From Humulus lupulus (taxonomy: Eukaryota > Streptophyta > Magnoliopsida > Rosales > Cannabaceae), in NCBI RefSeq assembly GCF_963169125.1, contig NC_084795.1:94360911-94424910 (forward strand): DNA of 64,000 bases. Reading direction: 5' to 3'. Below the pieces are notes generated by a model, which was not told where the DNA came from, searched no databases, and was given only the letters and a program-made list of their open reading frames with translations. Positions 1 to 11,660 of this stretch are shown here, in pieces. The stretch's first letter is position 1. Every line of letters starts with the position of its first letter. A program made the translations under genes and the position numbers.

Positions 1-764
1 TTCATCATACATTAAAAACAAAACCATTAATTAAGAAAACGCTAGATATTTCTTCTTCTTCTTCTTTTTTTAATATATAATTTCATACGTTTAAACAAGG
101 ATATATATAGTCTCTAATATACCACTCTTGCACTACTCCAGTGAGGAAACAGAGACAGAGAGTTCAAAACATTTGTTCTCTATATTCTCATTATTCTAAA
201 AATATACATGCATTTTACCACTACTAACAATTTATTAGACAAATATATATTACACATTCATACACATATTTATATGTCTCTCTCTGGATGATATGTCTCT
301 CTTATACTTATAGTATGGCATAATAAGTTTACTATAATTTTAAAATTTGCTTTTGTAGGGCTATGTAACGATCACATATTCCCACGCAATTAGCAAGAAA
401 ATGGCTGGTTTTAATATAAATATAGTCGTAGGATTACTAATAAAGCTAGCTGGCCCGTAGTACTTACAACTGTGGGGTCTGCAAAACGCAGCTATATAGT
501 AGTGCAGGGATAATGACCAGTATAGTAAACCCTATATTTTTCTTTTTGACTCCATTCTTATATATATCCCAATTAATATATATATTAATAATATAGGTCA
601 TCAGCCTCAGCTCGTCCACTCTTATCACCACATGAAACCCTAATTAAAAAGCTTCTCCATCTCCTTCGATTGCTACTACTTATTTATTTGCGCAAACACA
701 CCGCTCTCTCACTACTCTGGACCCTCATCTCATCTCATCTCATCATAGTTTTAGACGTTGTTTT
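1..764 (+). promoter_or_regulatory. Upstream region of the CRC-type YABBY gene
   Basis: This is the 5' flank of the YABBY gene. It is AT-rich with several TA-rich stretches (for example around 565-600) that could serve as a TATA box, and a CT-rich stretch with CATCT repeats at about 727-745 immediately before the start codon, typical of a plant 5' leader. No other gene is visible on either strand; the short ORF reading leftward here is antisense to exon 1. Specific transcription-factor sites cannot be assigned with confidence. The promoter role is inferred from position only. Confidence 0.45.
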
Positions 765-2554
765 ATGACCATCAAGATTATGAATCAGGTGCAGGATGAG
801 AAAGTGAGCAACATGGAGTTCACTCCACCGTCGGATCATCTCTGCTACGTCCGATGCAACTTCTGTAACACCGTTCTTGCGGTAAACATCATACAACATA
901 GAACAATAATATACATACATATATATATATTTGTTTATTATTAAATATAAACTGATCCTAATTAGCTTGGACCTCAATGCATGTAATATGGAACACAATA
1001 TAAATCAAGATCAGTTAAATATTAGGTTGTTATTATTATTACATATTGCAATTGGTGAATAATATTACAAGTTTGCTTATATTATATTATCAGAGAAAAT
1101 CCCAACTTTTTTTTAGTAATTAATTAGTGGAGGATAAGCCAAAACTCTGGTCTTTTGTGGATACGCCAAAACGTGTATGTTTTGTTTTTTCTTATTTTAG
1201 TGCGAGTGATAAGAGACAGAGAAGATTTTTATTACATATGATTTGGGTACCATTAATTTAATAGTGACATTTAATATAGTGCGAGCGATATGTGAGTATA
1301 TATATATATATATATATTTATATCGTGTTCCTTCTTCTGATATGCGTGTGTATATATATATATATATGCAGGTTGCGCTTCCATACAAGCGTTTTCTGGA
1401 CACTGTGACAGTAAAATGTGGTCACTGCAGTAACCTGTCCTTTCTTACCACCAGACCTACTCCAATCCAAGCTCAATTCCTCGATCAATTTCCCTTGAGT
1501 CTTCCGGTAATTACTACTATACTACTACTTCTTCATCATCAAATACACACAGACACAAACACACACACACATATATATATATAATGAACCAATGTACACA
1601 GTATTTTCAATATATTGAAGAAATGTTATAATCAAGATATTGTGATGCGCCCATGCAGGGGTTTTGCAATAATGATTTGAGGAAGGGTTCATCTTCATCA
1701 TCCGGCTGCTCCAGTACCACCACATCTGGCGAGCCAATGTCCCCCAGAGGAGCTCCCTTTGTTGTTAAGCGTAAGACTAGCTACATATATCTTCACACAC
1801 ACACACGTCTTTATATATACAAAGCATAGTACTTGAATCCTATAATATTGTTATATAATATATATAGATATATATATAATTGTTTTGCAGCTCCTGAGAA
1901 GAAGCACAGGCTTCCATCTGCTTACAACAGATTCATGAAGTAAGGAGAAGACATAATTCTAGCTAGATCTTTTACTTATATATTACATTAATTTATATAA
2001 ACATATCAAAGAATTAGTCACATTAATTTATCATAAGTACTACTTATGCTCTTGTGTATATATATATTTACTATACCTGATGTCCCTAGAGAGGAGATTC
2101 AACGCATCAAATCGGCCAATCCTGAGATTCCACATAGAGAAGCTTTCAGCGCTGCAGCCAAGAATGTAAGTTCTTCTATTAGATCAAATTAATGATATAT
2201 CAGTCTCCTAACTGTTATAAATAATGCTTGCCATGCAAGTACTAGTTTTACATATAATCTATAAATTAATAATATTTTTTTATATATAAAATAAAATGAA
2301 CTCTCTCCCTTATTTCTTCCTTCTTTCAAATAACATATTTATATTATCGATCTAACTCTGGCTAACAATATATTTTAATATAAAGTGGGCTAGGTACATT
2401 CCACATCCACATGCTGCATCAGTTTCGGGAAGCAACAAAAGGGTATATATATATATATAAATGAAAACAACAATTAATTTTTTTCCATATATTTCAATTT
2501 GATTTTAATATATATTAGTTATCTTTTCAATGACAGATTTTGCAGCAGGAATGA
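765..2554 (+). CDS. CRC: YABBY transcription factor, CRABS CLAW type (7 exons)
   Basis: Plant-specific nuclear DNA-binding protein. In Arabidopsis CRC controls carpel polarity and fusion and nectary formation. Exons read from GT-AG borders and frame: 765-881, 1372-1506, 1659-1770, 1891-1939, 2090-2165, 2386-2442 and 2537-2554, giving 187 residues. The N-terminal zinc finger has C31, C34, C55 and C58 (C-x2-C-x20-C-x2-C), followed by [12 protein letters not shown] serine-rich linker leads to the YABBY domain (about residues 124-170), which contains [19 protein letters not shown] and [19 protein letters not shown]. The [12 protein letters not shown] and [18 protein letters not shown] stretches resemble CRC more than FIL/YAB3, INO or YAB2/5. 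Seven exons also match AtCRC. The start at 765 gives the usual short leader before the finger. The last exon is least certain: acceptors at 2536 or slightly downstream change only the final few residues. A possible AATAAA poly(A) signal lies at 2586-2591. Neighbour SPL6 converges from the right. Confidence 0.9.
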
Positions 2555-2597
2555 GAAGTTGCCTGAAATCTCATGGCATGGATCAAATAAATCGGAA

Positions 2598-2628
<31 letters not shown>

Positions 2629-5112
2629 GGAGAGCACTTTGAGCTCACAAATTAATTAGCTAGCTAGCAACGTTGAGGAGAGAGCATTGCATTTGACGTG
2701 TTTCTCATATGCACATGTTCGACTGTGTTTTATGTTTATTAATTTTCTACTAAACGTGACAGTCTTGGACTTTAATTGAAACTTAATTAGCTTATTATTA
2801 ATTACCATTCTCTACTAATTAATTAAATATTCATGATGCGAATTCTTGCTCTTTTTCCATAATCTTTTATGTTTATAAATCAAAATCGTTTTCTAAAACT
2901 AAAAGGAAACATTAGAAGTAGTGGGGCGCCTAATTAAGGTTATTTTGGCTGATTCACTAAAAAAAAAATTAGAGGAAATATAGGTTGAGAGTTAATTTTG
3001 TGTTATTTTAATCCATTAAGAGCAAAACTACTAAATTTTACTTTTGTTTATATTTAGCGGCTAATAATATATATTTTTCTCTTTTACAAGTATAGCAGCT
3101 ATGCAGCTTCTTATACCTAATCAAACTATCTCTACTATATGATTTTAAACTTGTATTCAAATAAAAATATTCGGTTTGCAAAACTAACTAATTAATTAAA
3201 AGCGGTTATTTAGACAGAGGACAAGGCTCAATTAAATTTGTAACTTTACAATGAAAACTGCTTAAAAAATTAACACCAAATGATACCATGATCAAGGCCT
3301 TCTGGCTTCATTAGCTAGCACACACTATTTGACATTTAATTTGATATCACATTTGGCTTGCCAATTATGCTAACATCACAAAAATTTACATGTGTTATTA
3401 TATTACAAATTATTAATTATTAGATGCCACATGTGAATCGGTGAGAGACATAGAAGCATATATAAAAAATGGTAAAAAGAATTGCATTTAACGCTACTCT
3501 TTAAACATTTGCATATACGAGAGAATCATTATGTGAATTTTAAAAGATAAACAAGGGTCCAAATAAGGAACAGTAAATAGTAAATAATAAAAAAACATGT
3601 TAAAATATTTAAAAGCTACTAAATAACATAAAAATATGTTGTCTCTTTTGTTTGCAGAGTAATAGCTAGGGCTCTTCTTTCCTATCCAGATTCCGACAAA
3701 AAGTTTATTTAACCTTATTTTTAATATAGCATATTTTGTTATATATTACTTTATATTCAGCTGAAAGAGAAGAAACTCAAAATTTGGAATTTTGTATTGT
3801 AAAAGATGTGATATATCACCAAATTATACTCGTATCAAATATATATATATATATATTTATACAAATTATATATTATAAAATATAATGATTCCATACCAAT
3901 ATTTTCAGTTTTATTCCTTGTGTATAATGAGAGCTATTATACTATATAATATGCCCCCTTCATGCTTTATCTATATAAATATAATATGAACAAAACTGAA
4001 AAATGGGACAAGTCTTCATTGTCATGAGCATGCCTGATAATATATAGTTTTGTAACACCAAATCTCTAATTAACTAGAATAATGAATCCTGCTTTACCAT
4101 ATCCAGAAAGTGTATTAGTAAACACACGTTTCTCCACTAAATTCACATCAAATCAATGCTTCTTTTTGCTTTTGATCAGTGTAAGTTAGTATCGCACGTG
4201 GAATAAGTACCAATTAGTTTTTATTAGATGTGCCCGCTTATACCCGAAACTCAGAGACAAAAGGATTTTTTTCTTTGATTGAAAAAAATATATATTATTT
4301 ATGCCATGACATAGTAACATTAATTTATCACAAAAGAAAAATAAAATAAAATCAAGTATATGTCCAAAACGCGTCATTAGTGACGATTCATGGCAACAAA
4401 TTCCATACCAGACAGCTTGGGCTCCTTCGTGCGGACATAAGTTAATGCACAACTTTTTCTCTCTTTTTTTATTCTCTTTGAGCTAAAATTTTATATTGAA
4501 AGATACATTTTACAACACCAAAGACGATTTTTCTTTATGACCAAGTTGTTAATTGATATCGTTATTATCCTTTGGGGTCCTCAAATTATATCATGAAAAC
4601 GATTCCTTGGGCACTTTCATGACACTACATCTTATTTTCCATATTTTTTATTTCAACTCTTTTAAACAGCTAATTACAGATCACTAAGCAGTAAGGAGTA
4701 AGGACACTATACTGGTGAATCAAACGAATGAATTGGCTGGCCACTATTGAGTGAATATACACTACTTTTTGCTGGCTATTGGAAAGAAATTAAGGCCCAT
4801 TGAAATACCCAAGACTTGAAAAAAAAAATATATATATATCTACTTTTGGTTAAAAATACCTGAACTATTGGATGATTTTTAGTGGAAACTTTTAGAGAGG
4901 AAAAGATATAGTTTCATAAAGGACAAATTAATATATGAAGTCCCCAACACCAAGGAAATTCACTAAAAAAATACTATAATAAAGAACAGTAGCCTTGCAT
5001 TGTCTTGCCTCTGATCAATTTGGCACATTGGATTCTACTTCAAAATAAGTAACAAATGGCGAGTGATGTGATTCAACACGGAAAATTTCAGTTTCTATGC
5101 TTGATAAAGGGT
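2555..5112. other. Intergenic, 3' of the YABBY gene
   Basis: This stretch starts with the YABBY 3' UTR and a (TA)n microsatellite at about 2601-2628. The rest is AT-rich with many stops in all frames. The 88-codon minus-strand ORF at 4186-4452 matches nothing I recognise and shows no conserved motif. TA-rich microsatellites recur at about 3840-3857 and 4830-4840. No RNA gene or element end could be identified. Confidence 0.5.
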
Positions 5113-6180
5113 AATAATTAAAAAAAATGTTAAGCATATTAAAGATTTCAAAATAATGTTACACAAAATATCATTGTCATTTTTCCCCCTCACTCCTCAC
5201 TTCCCCCCTCCTCTCTCTCTCTCTCTCTCTCTCTCACCACCAACACCACCACCATCCTAAATATTGCATTTTGAACATATCTTGACATAATTTTGGGATT
5301 TTTTAGCGAGTTTTTTTAGATCTGAAACTCTGAAATCTGCAGAAAATTGACATTGCTCGATAGTAGTTTGATGGTGCTCGATGCCTGCTCAATGGAGCCT
5401 TCAAAATCATGATTTTTCATGAAAAAATGAATTTGTTCGATGGTGGCTCGATGGTGCTCGACGTAATTCTTGCAAGAGACATCATTTTTCACTCCTGTTT
5501 GGGGTGATTTTTTTTTATTTTTGGTATTTTTTTCAAGATCTACACGTTTGACATGTTCATATGAACATTTGAGAAATTTAAAACTTGAAAAAAAAATATC
5601 AAAACATGTCTTAAATATGAGGTATGTTTGTATTTTTGTATTTTTTTTTTCAAATGTTACACTTCACAAATGTGCATATTAGCATGTGAAACATGTAGAT
5701 CTTGAAAAAATACCCAAAAAAAAAACACCTCAAATGAACACTCGATGAAAAATTATGTCTCTTGCAAAATTTGCATCAAGCACCATCAAGCAAAACCGAT
5801 TTTGAAGGCCACATCATGCTGGCATCAAGCAATGTCGATTTTCTGCAGATTTTAGAGTTTCAATTCTAAAAAAATCGCAAAAAAAACCCAAAAATCATGT
5901 CTAAATTTGTTTGAAATGCAATATTAATCACAAAGAGGTTTTCTACAATAGCAAAAGAAACATACATTTTCTGGCGAAGTTATATTGGTTTTCTAATATT
6001 GGTGGTAGCATCGCTGCCATGGGTGGTGGTGCTATGAGATAAGAGAGAGTGAACGGTGAGAGAGAGAGAAGAGAGAATAAAGAAAAGAGAAGTGAGGGAA
6101 AAATGATAAAGTATTTTGAGAAGAATGTCAAAGAGTAACATTATTTTGAAATATTTAATATATTTGTATTATTTTTAATT
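5113..6180. mobile_element. Foldback (long terminal inverted repeat) element
   Basis: The left half reads back in reverse complement as the right half, with the centre near 5645. Matching landmarks are TTTCAAAATAATGTTAC at about 5149 against GTAACATTATTTTGAAA at about 6137; CT-rich blocks at 5206-5236 against GA-rich blocks at 6056-6080; GAAATCTGCAG near 5333 against CTGCAGATTTTAGAG near 5842; and CTCGATGGTG-type blocks near 5370 against CATCAAGCA-type blocks near 5780. Arms are about 500 bp with only a short unpaired centre, and no protein is encoded. Long inverted repeats of this kind are known from Mutator-like foldback MITEs, but I could not define a clean target-site duplication, so the superfamily is an inference and the ends are approximate. 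Confidence 0.75.
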
Positions 6181-6801
6181 AGAACCATCTATGATGCATA
6201 AAATGTGAAATTTTCCTTCAACAATTGGAATGTCTAGGTTAGCATAAGATATTTTGCTAGTAAGGTGAATAAAAGTACTTATAAGAGAGTAAAAGAGACC
6301 TACAGAATAAAAAATTAACTTTGACAAAACAATATACATCAGCAAAAACTAGATGTCGCTTTTGCAATTTTCTTCTTCAAGCGAATAATAAAAAAAAGTC
6401 ACTACAAGTGCTATCTAAAGCTACCGCCATTTTTTTTTATGTATTGCACCAATGAAGTTAGTTTACGAAATCTGATGATGGAGTCCACAAACAATCTCCA
6501 CTTTACCTGCACCAACATTATTGATTCTTATTAAATCCGTACAAGTGTATAAAAGTAATTTACATAGATGCAGACTAAGAGATATAAAAATACATTGATT
6601 TTCTCTCTCAGCCAATAATTTCTAAAGACTTGATCTTTAATTTGTTAGTTAGAGTGGAATATGGTACAAAATCCTTGCACAACAATCAAACTTGCATTCA
6701 ATTTGCTTAAATCTTTTAAAGCATTGTTCAAAACAGCCTACTTGTATAGGAAATAGTTTCAATGAAATGGATAGCCTACGTACCTATTGCTTTTGCATTC
6801 T
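6181..6801. other. 3' flank of the SPL6-like gene
   Basis: AT-rich non-coding DNA between the foldback element and the SPL6-like stop codon. It should include the SPL6 3' UTR and poly(A) site on the minus strand. No ORF or repeat end is evident. Confidence 0.4.
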
Positions 6802-9770
6802 TTACGCAGTTGGGAAACAGCAGAAGTCTTCATTTTCCTGTTTTACTGGCATAAAATTTCTCTGATGCTCCACCCTTTGAAGATGGGATGACAATTGAAG
6901 CAAATCAACCGTTGATTCATGTTCAAGCGAAAGAGAATACTTGGTGTCTAAACAGTTGGAATTTTGAAAACTCCTATCTGCAGGTACTTCAAAGTCAGCA
7001 GTTTGACTGGTTTCAGTAAACACTGTAGGTTCAAACTGGTCTACTCCAATGGGATTCATCCCACAAGAATAGAATCCATTTGATCCATGTCTTTCCATTG
7101 ATCTTAACCTCAAAGGTTTCTCGGAAAGTTGACTAATTGTTTGATGGGAACCTTGAATAGTCATGGGGCTTTCGTTAGGAATTCCTGCGGAGTGGCTTGA
7201 GAAGTTATGTGAATGAGCTGACAGAAGAGAGAGAGCACAGGCGGAGTTTGAGGCCCCAGATGTTTTGTGAATGGTTGCTGCTGTATGAAAACAATAGTCT
7301 TCAGTTTCTGATGAAGGAACTCCAGAAGAATGAGGATGGATTAAAGAATTTGAAAACATTTGCGCATTCTTGACAGGTATTGTTAACTGGGGACTGTAAA
7401 TAGGCTCCTCTTCAAATTTGATGTGTCCAAACGGGTTAGCTTGTTCGAATTTTTCAGGAGACAGAATGACACCTGGAAGTATATCAGAAAATACAAAAGG
7501 TGTTCGCTTTTGCAAGGACGTTCCAGGATATCTGGTGCCTGCTGCAGTCAAAAATGTTAGAAAATGGCATCCCTTCCAGGGAAGGAAAAAAGAGGTATAG
7601 TTATTACAAGCACATAAATGCAACCAAGAAAAACGAATTCAACCCAAGGAAAGCTAGTGACTCAATCTTCAAAAACTTTTGATAACAGAGAAAAATGGCT
7701 TATTACAAAAGAAGGGCGGAGACGAAATAAATTAGCTCCAACTACATGTTTAACCTTCAACTCAAACAATCCTTGTCTATTATATCAGAAGGACTTCTTT
7801 TTTTTAAGTAAAAGAGCTGGTCTGTAACTGTAACATCAATAAAAACCATAGCAAAATGCATGGCGCATGACACATGCTAGCTTGAAACTGTTCCACAGTT
7901 CTATTTTAAAAATTCCAAAATTATATTCATGATAAATCAATAATTAGAGAACAGGAAAGGAACTCTTATGGTGGTTGATGTGGCCACTAACTTTTCTCTG
8001 TAATAGATGGAAAGTCCCTCGTGTATATTTGTGACTTTTTAATTTAGGATGGGTAGCAAGTTATATTCAAGCAAAAACAAAAAGTAGCAATAGTTATGAT
8101 TATCTTCCCCACCTCTTCTCAGTGTGCCTTTAACTTATGAAATTGATTTAGGGGTGTTAGATCAAAAAACAAAAAGAAGTATTTTATGTGGGGCTTGGCT
8201 TAGCATAATCACAAGGTCAGTAGGATCGACAACATATCTTGCTCTTATGACTAAGGTTTACTCATAGAACCACTCACAAGATATATACTTGAATTAAGTA
8301 TGCACAAAAATAAGTGATATAATTGGTCTAAGGTTTGGCAATCTTAGAATATGTCACCCAGTTCATCTTCTTCACTCAACAATTACCACTTTCATTAGTT
8401 AAGGAATATTTAAAGAGCACAGTCCACACAATGCTACACCACAGGCACATTGAGAATGTATAGATCAATAACATAAAACATTAGTAAAATATAGAGCTAT
8501 ATGACAACGACATTGACATCAGTATAAAAGCAGTGAAGACTTCCTGAACTAATTAAGTAGGACTCACATTTCACTATTGCAAGTCATTGTACGCTTTGTA
8601 ACTAATAGAGAATATGATCATGCATCTCGAAAATAACAATGATCAGAAATAAAATAAAAAAACTGAGTTCAAATTTGAAATGCCATTACTATACTATAAT
8701 ATTAATTTAAAAAAAAAATGAAAATGGCTGCAGCTATTCAAATCCATTGCAGTTAAGTATTCAGGTGATATATGAACTGAAATAACTTTTAGAATTGTTC
8801 TAATCTTTGGTGTTTGTTTCTTTCCCCTTGGGGAGAAAGGGAAAGTGAATTTTACAAGTAGGTACATGCAACACTCATACCTTGATATGCATGTGAAAAC
8901 TTATGTGGTTTGTCAGAGAGACCATCCAATTGAGGTTTCCTTCGACGTTCGTTATGCCCTACCAGGCGCCTACGGCAACTGCGCTTGCCATCATCAAATT
9001 CCGCTAGTAGATGAAACCTAATTTACAGATAATTATATAACTGCTCAATATCCTGAACTCAGGGATACTATGAACTTAGAATGAGAAAGCTATATATAGC
9101 AGCTTAATAAAAGTAGACTTATTAAAATTGCCAATCAAACTAGGAAAAAAAAAGGACTACACAGTGCAGTAGCAGATGAAGCTGCCATCATATAAACCAA
9201 CCAACCTCCCTCCCTTCTCAACCAACCAACCCAACACAAGTAAACTTATTATATCATATAACAGTTGAAATGATTAAATCTATAGAGCTTCATATAACAA
9301 TCCCACCCTTTCCTAGTTTATTTGAGCATCAGCAAATCATGATCATATAAAGAAAGTACACAAATTTCAATCAGCAATGAAAAGAAAACCATTTCATTTT
9401 TTCCCTGTAGCCTATCAATAAGAGAAAAATTCATCTTCACCATGTAGTGCAGACCCAATTTTTTTTTAAGTGAAATGATTATTCCATCACTAAATTCCTT
9501 GGTACATTGAAGTGGGTAGCGGAAAAACGGAAACTTTTAGCCTTTGGTATTTGTATACAACTATATAAAGTTTCCACTTTTCTGGGGCTCTAAATCATTT
9601 ACCCTAAAGAGATGTCTTAATCTATTGCTGCTCATGCCAAACAGGCCAAAATAATCTTGAAAGAAACATTCCTAGGGAATCATCCTAGATACTAAATATA
9701 ATGAAATTATGATAAGCCAAGACAAGGTGATGATTGTAACAATAGAAAATTAAAAGAACAATACATAAAT

Positions 9771-9806
<36 letters not shown>

Positions 9807-10452
9807 TGCACTGCTGACAAAACCTTTGCTCAATGCCATTAAGAATGACTTTGGAGGTTTTAGAGTGAACATCACAAACTTTATGCTTTTTATGGTAATC
9901 TTTTGAGGTACTAAGATCCATATTACAACCATGAACTTGACAAAAGGGAGTTTGAGAATATGATCCCCTTATCCGGGCTCTCTTTACCACCAAGGAGGGA
10001 GATGAAACTGTTTTATCTTTCGGATGTTCACTATTCTGAGAGTTTCTACAATCACCGAATCTACCTAGCTTCAAAGCAATCAACGGTGAATCTTGGCTGT
10101 TAAATTCCATAAAAGAGCTCGAAACCTTAGAGTTTGACCCAGATTCATCTTCAACAAGTGATGAGTTTGGTGAAATCAAGCAAGCAGGAGAAGCTGCTCT
10201 GTGAAAGGAGCCATTACCCACCTCACCACCACATAACATCTCAAGTCCTTGGCTACTCTGAATAGTTTTTCTCAACATCTCAGGGAAACCCAACTCCATG
10301 TATTCCAAGCTCTCCACTGATTCTCTACCAGGCACGAGCCCATTTTCGCATTGGATTAGCGCTTTTCTGTTTCTAGAAAATGCATCAGACCAATCTATAT
10401 CGTCAGAAAACAAAAGGGCTTTGCCTTCCGAAGCAAAATTCCAAGACACCAT
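6802..10452 (-). CDS. SPL6: SQUAMOSA promoter-binding-like transcription factor, SPL6 type (3 exons)
   Basis: Nuclear zinc-binding transcription factor of the miR156-SPL age pathway, which binds GTAC-core sites. Minus-strand exons: 10452-9803, 9017-8881 and 7541-6802, giving about 508 residues. The start ([11 protein letters not shown]) aligns in style with the MxSW start of SPL6-like proteins; the longer upstream ORF reading lacks similarity. The SBP domain begins near residue 171 ([10 protein letters not shown]), contains the zinc ligands in HKVCDVHSK and [10 protein letters not shown], and ends in the bipartite nuclear signal [18 protein letters not shown]. It is split by intron 1 exactly at QQCSR|FH, the conserved SBP intron position. 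The C-terminal [20 protein letters not shown] motif is characteristic of SPL6. Exon 3 carries the miR156 site. The third-exon acceptor is a NAGNAG tandem, so 507- and 508-residue forms are possible. The intron-1 donor abuts a (CT)n tract. No disruption is seen. Confidence 0.92.
7219..7238 (-). promoter_or_regulatory. miR156/157 target site in SPL6-like exon 3
   Basis: The mRNA-sense strand reads GTGCTCTCTCTCTTCTGTCA, the canonical miR156-complementary site of SPL mRNAs; it encodes the ALSLLSA peptide near residues 364-370. Complementarity to miR156 (5'-UGACAGAAGAGAGUGAGCAC) is complete except for one position. Known biology: miR156 cleaves or represses such transcripts in juvenile tissue. Confidence 0.95.
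9776..9800. repeat. (AG/CT)n microsatellite at the SPL6 intron-1 donor
   Basis: An uninterrupted AG dinucleotide run (CT in gene sense) begins immediately inside intron 1, so the transcript reads CAG|GTCTCTCT. The pyrimidine-rich donor +3 to +6 is non-consensus (GTCTCT rather than GTAAGT). Confidence 0.85.
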
Positions 10453-11660
10453 TGATGTGTGATCAGAATCCCAAGTTGCAGAGGCTAAGGAAATCAATGA
10501 CAGAACACGCCTAGCAACCAAGAAATTCGAAAAAGAGAACCTCAGAGTTACTCTAAAGGAATTAAATTTAAAGCAAAGTACAAAACTTCTTTTAAAAAAA
10601 AAAATGAAAATCGGTAACGAAAAACGCATGCGTATATACGTAAAAATACTATTATAAATTAATAGCGTAATATGTATGTGTATATATGGGCACACACAAA
10701 AGTTAGTAACAGTCGTATATCTTCAAAGATTGAAAGGAACCAAAAAAAAACCCCACAAATCATGAAATTATAAATGTCCCAAAATAGAGGAATTGATGTG
10801 CCATCTCATTTGCTCAAAACATGGCATATGTGTTAAGTGGCAATTCAAAGATAGAAAAAAAATGGTTAAAAATCATGCTCTTATTGGCTTAAGAAACAAA
10901 AGAAGAAATGGTTAGTGAAAGCTTTAAACTTTCTTTTTTCTCCTGTTTGCCCAAAAGAAAATTAAATTCAAAAAATAAAAAAATAAAAACTGAACAGAAA
11001 AAAATGCATAGTTGAACAAAAAAATCCGTTTTGACTAGTCCGCTTTCCGAGTAAAGAAACAGAGCCTTAACATGTAATACAAGTCGATATTTTGAACACA
11101 AAAAGTGACCCAAGCCCAGAAAAATGGCGAGACAAAGAAAAAGGCTTAAAAAGAAAAAGAACCCATTGAAAAAAAAAAAAAAAGGTATAAAAAGGAAATC
11201 CCGCTTTTCAATTTTCAGATATGAAAGTCAAGATCACATTGATGCACACGCATACATACTTCGTTTGGTTGGTAAGAAAGTGCAGGAAAATAAATGGGTG
11301 TGAAAAGCAATCGTTTTCCCAGGTTTTCTCGGGAACCAAAATGAAGAATATGCAAACAGCCGAAAAAGAAGAGGAGTTAGTGAGAGAAAAATGGGGGAAG
11401 GAAGGAGGTGGTGAAGAAGGTGATGGTGGGTTTTGAAGAGAAGAGAAGAGAAGAGCAGAGCCAGTAAAAAGCCAAAGACAGAGAAAGAAAAAGGAGTAAG
11501 GAAATGGAATGGAATGAAATGGGGTTATTATTTTTCTGAGGTCGGAGCAGATACACTGTGACTGTGATGAGTCAACATGATTTCCACTACCCTGTCCAAA
11601 AGCATGTCCAGGTCTTTTGTAGCTTTTGAGGGACTTTTTTGAAATTCCATTTATGGACAC
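10453..11660 (-). promoter_or_regulatory. Putative 5' leader and promoter of the SPL6-like gene
   Basis: In gene sense this contains long CT-rich and TTC-rich stretches (for example 11430-11520), typical of plant 5' leaders, and possible acceptor sites just before the start codon (a TTCCTTAG near 10493), which would fit a leader intron. The ORFs on either strand here are low-complexity and lack recognisable domains. The transcription start is unknown; extent and role are inferred. Confidence 0.35.

Noticed and set aside
4186..4452. 88-codon minus-strand ORF
   Set aside because: No recognisable motif, AT-rich intergenic context and no splice partner found.
10453..10695. N-terminal extension of the SPL6 ORF
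   Set aside because: The extension is hydrophobic low-complexity translation of AT-rich leader; the MVSW start matches SPL6-type proteins better.
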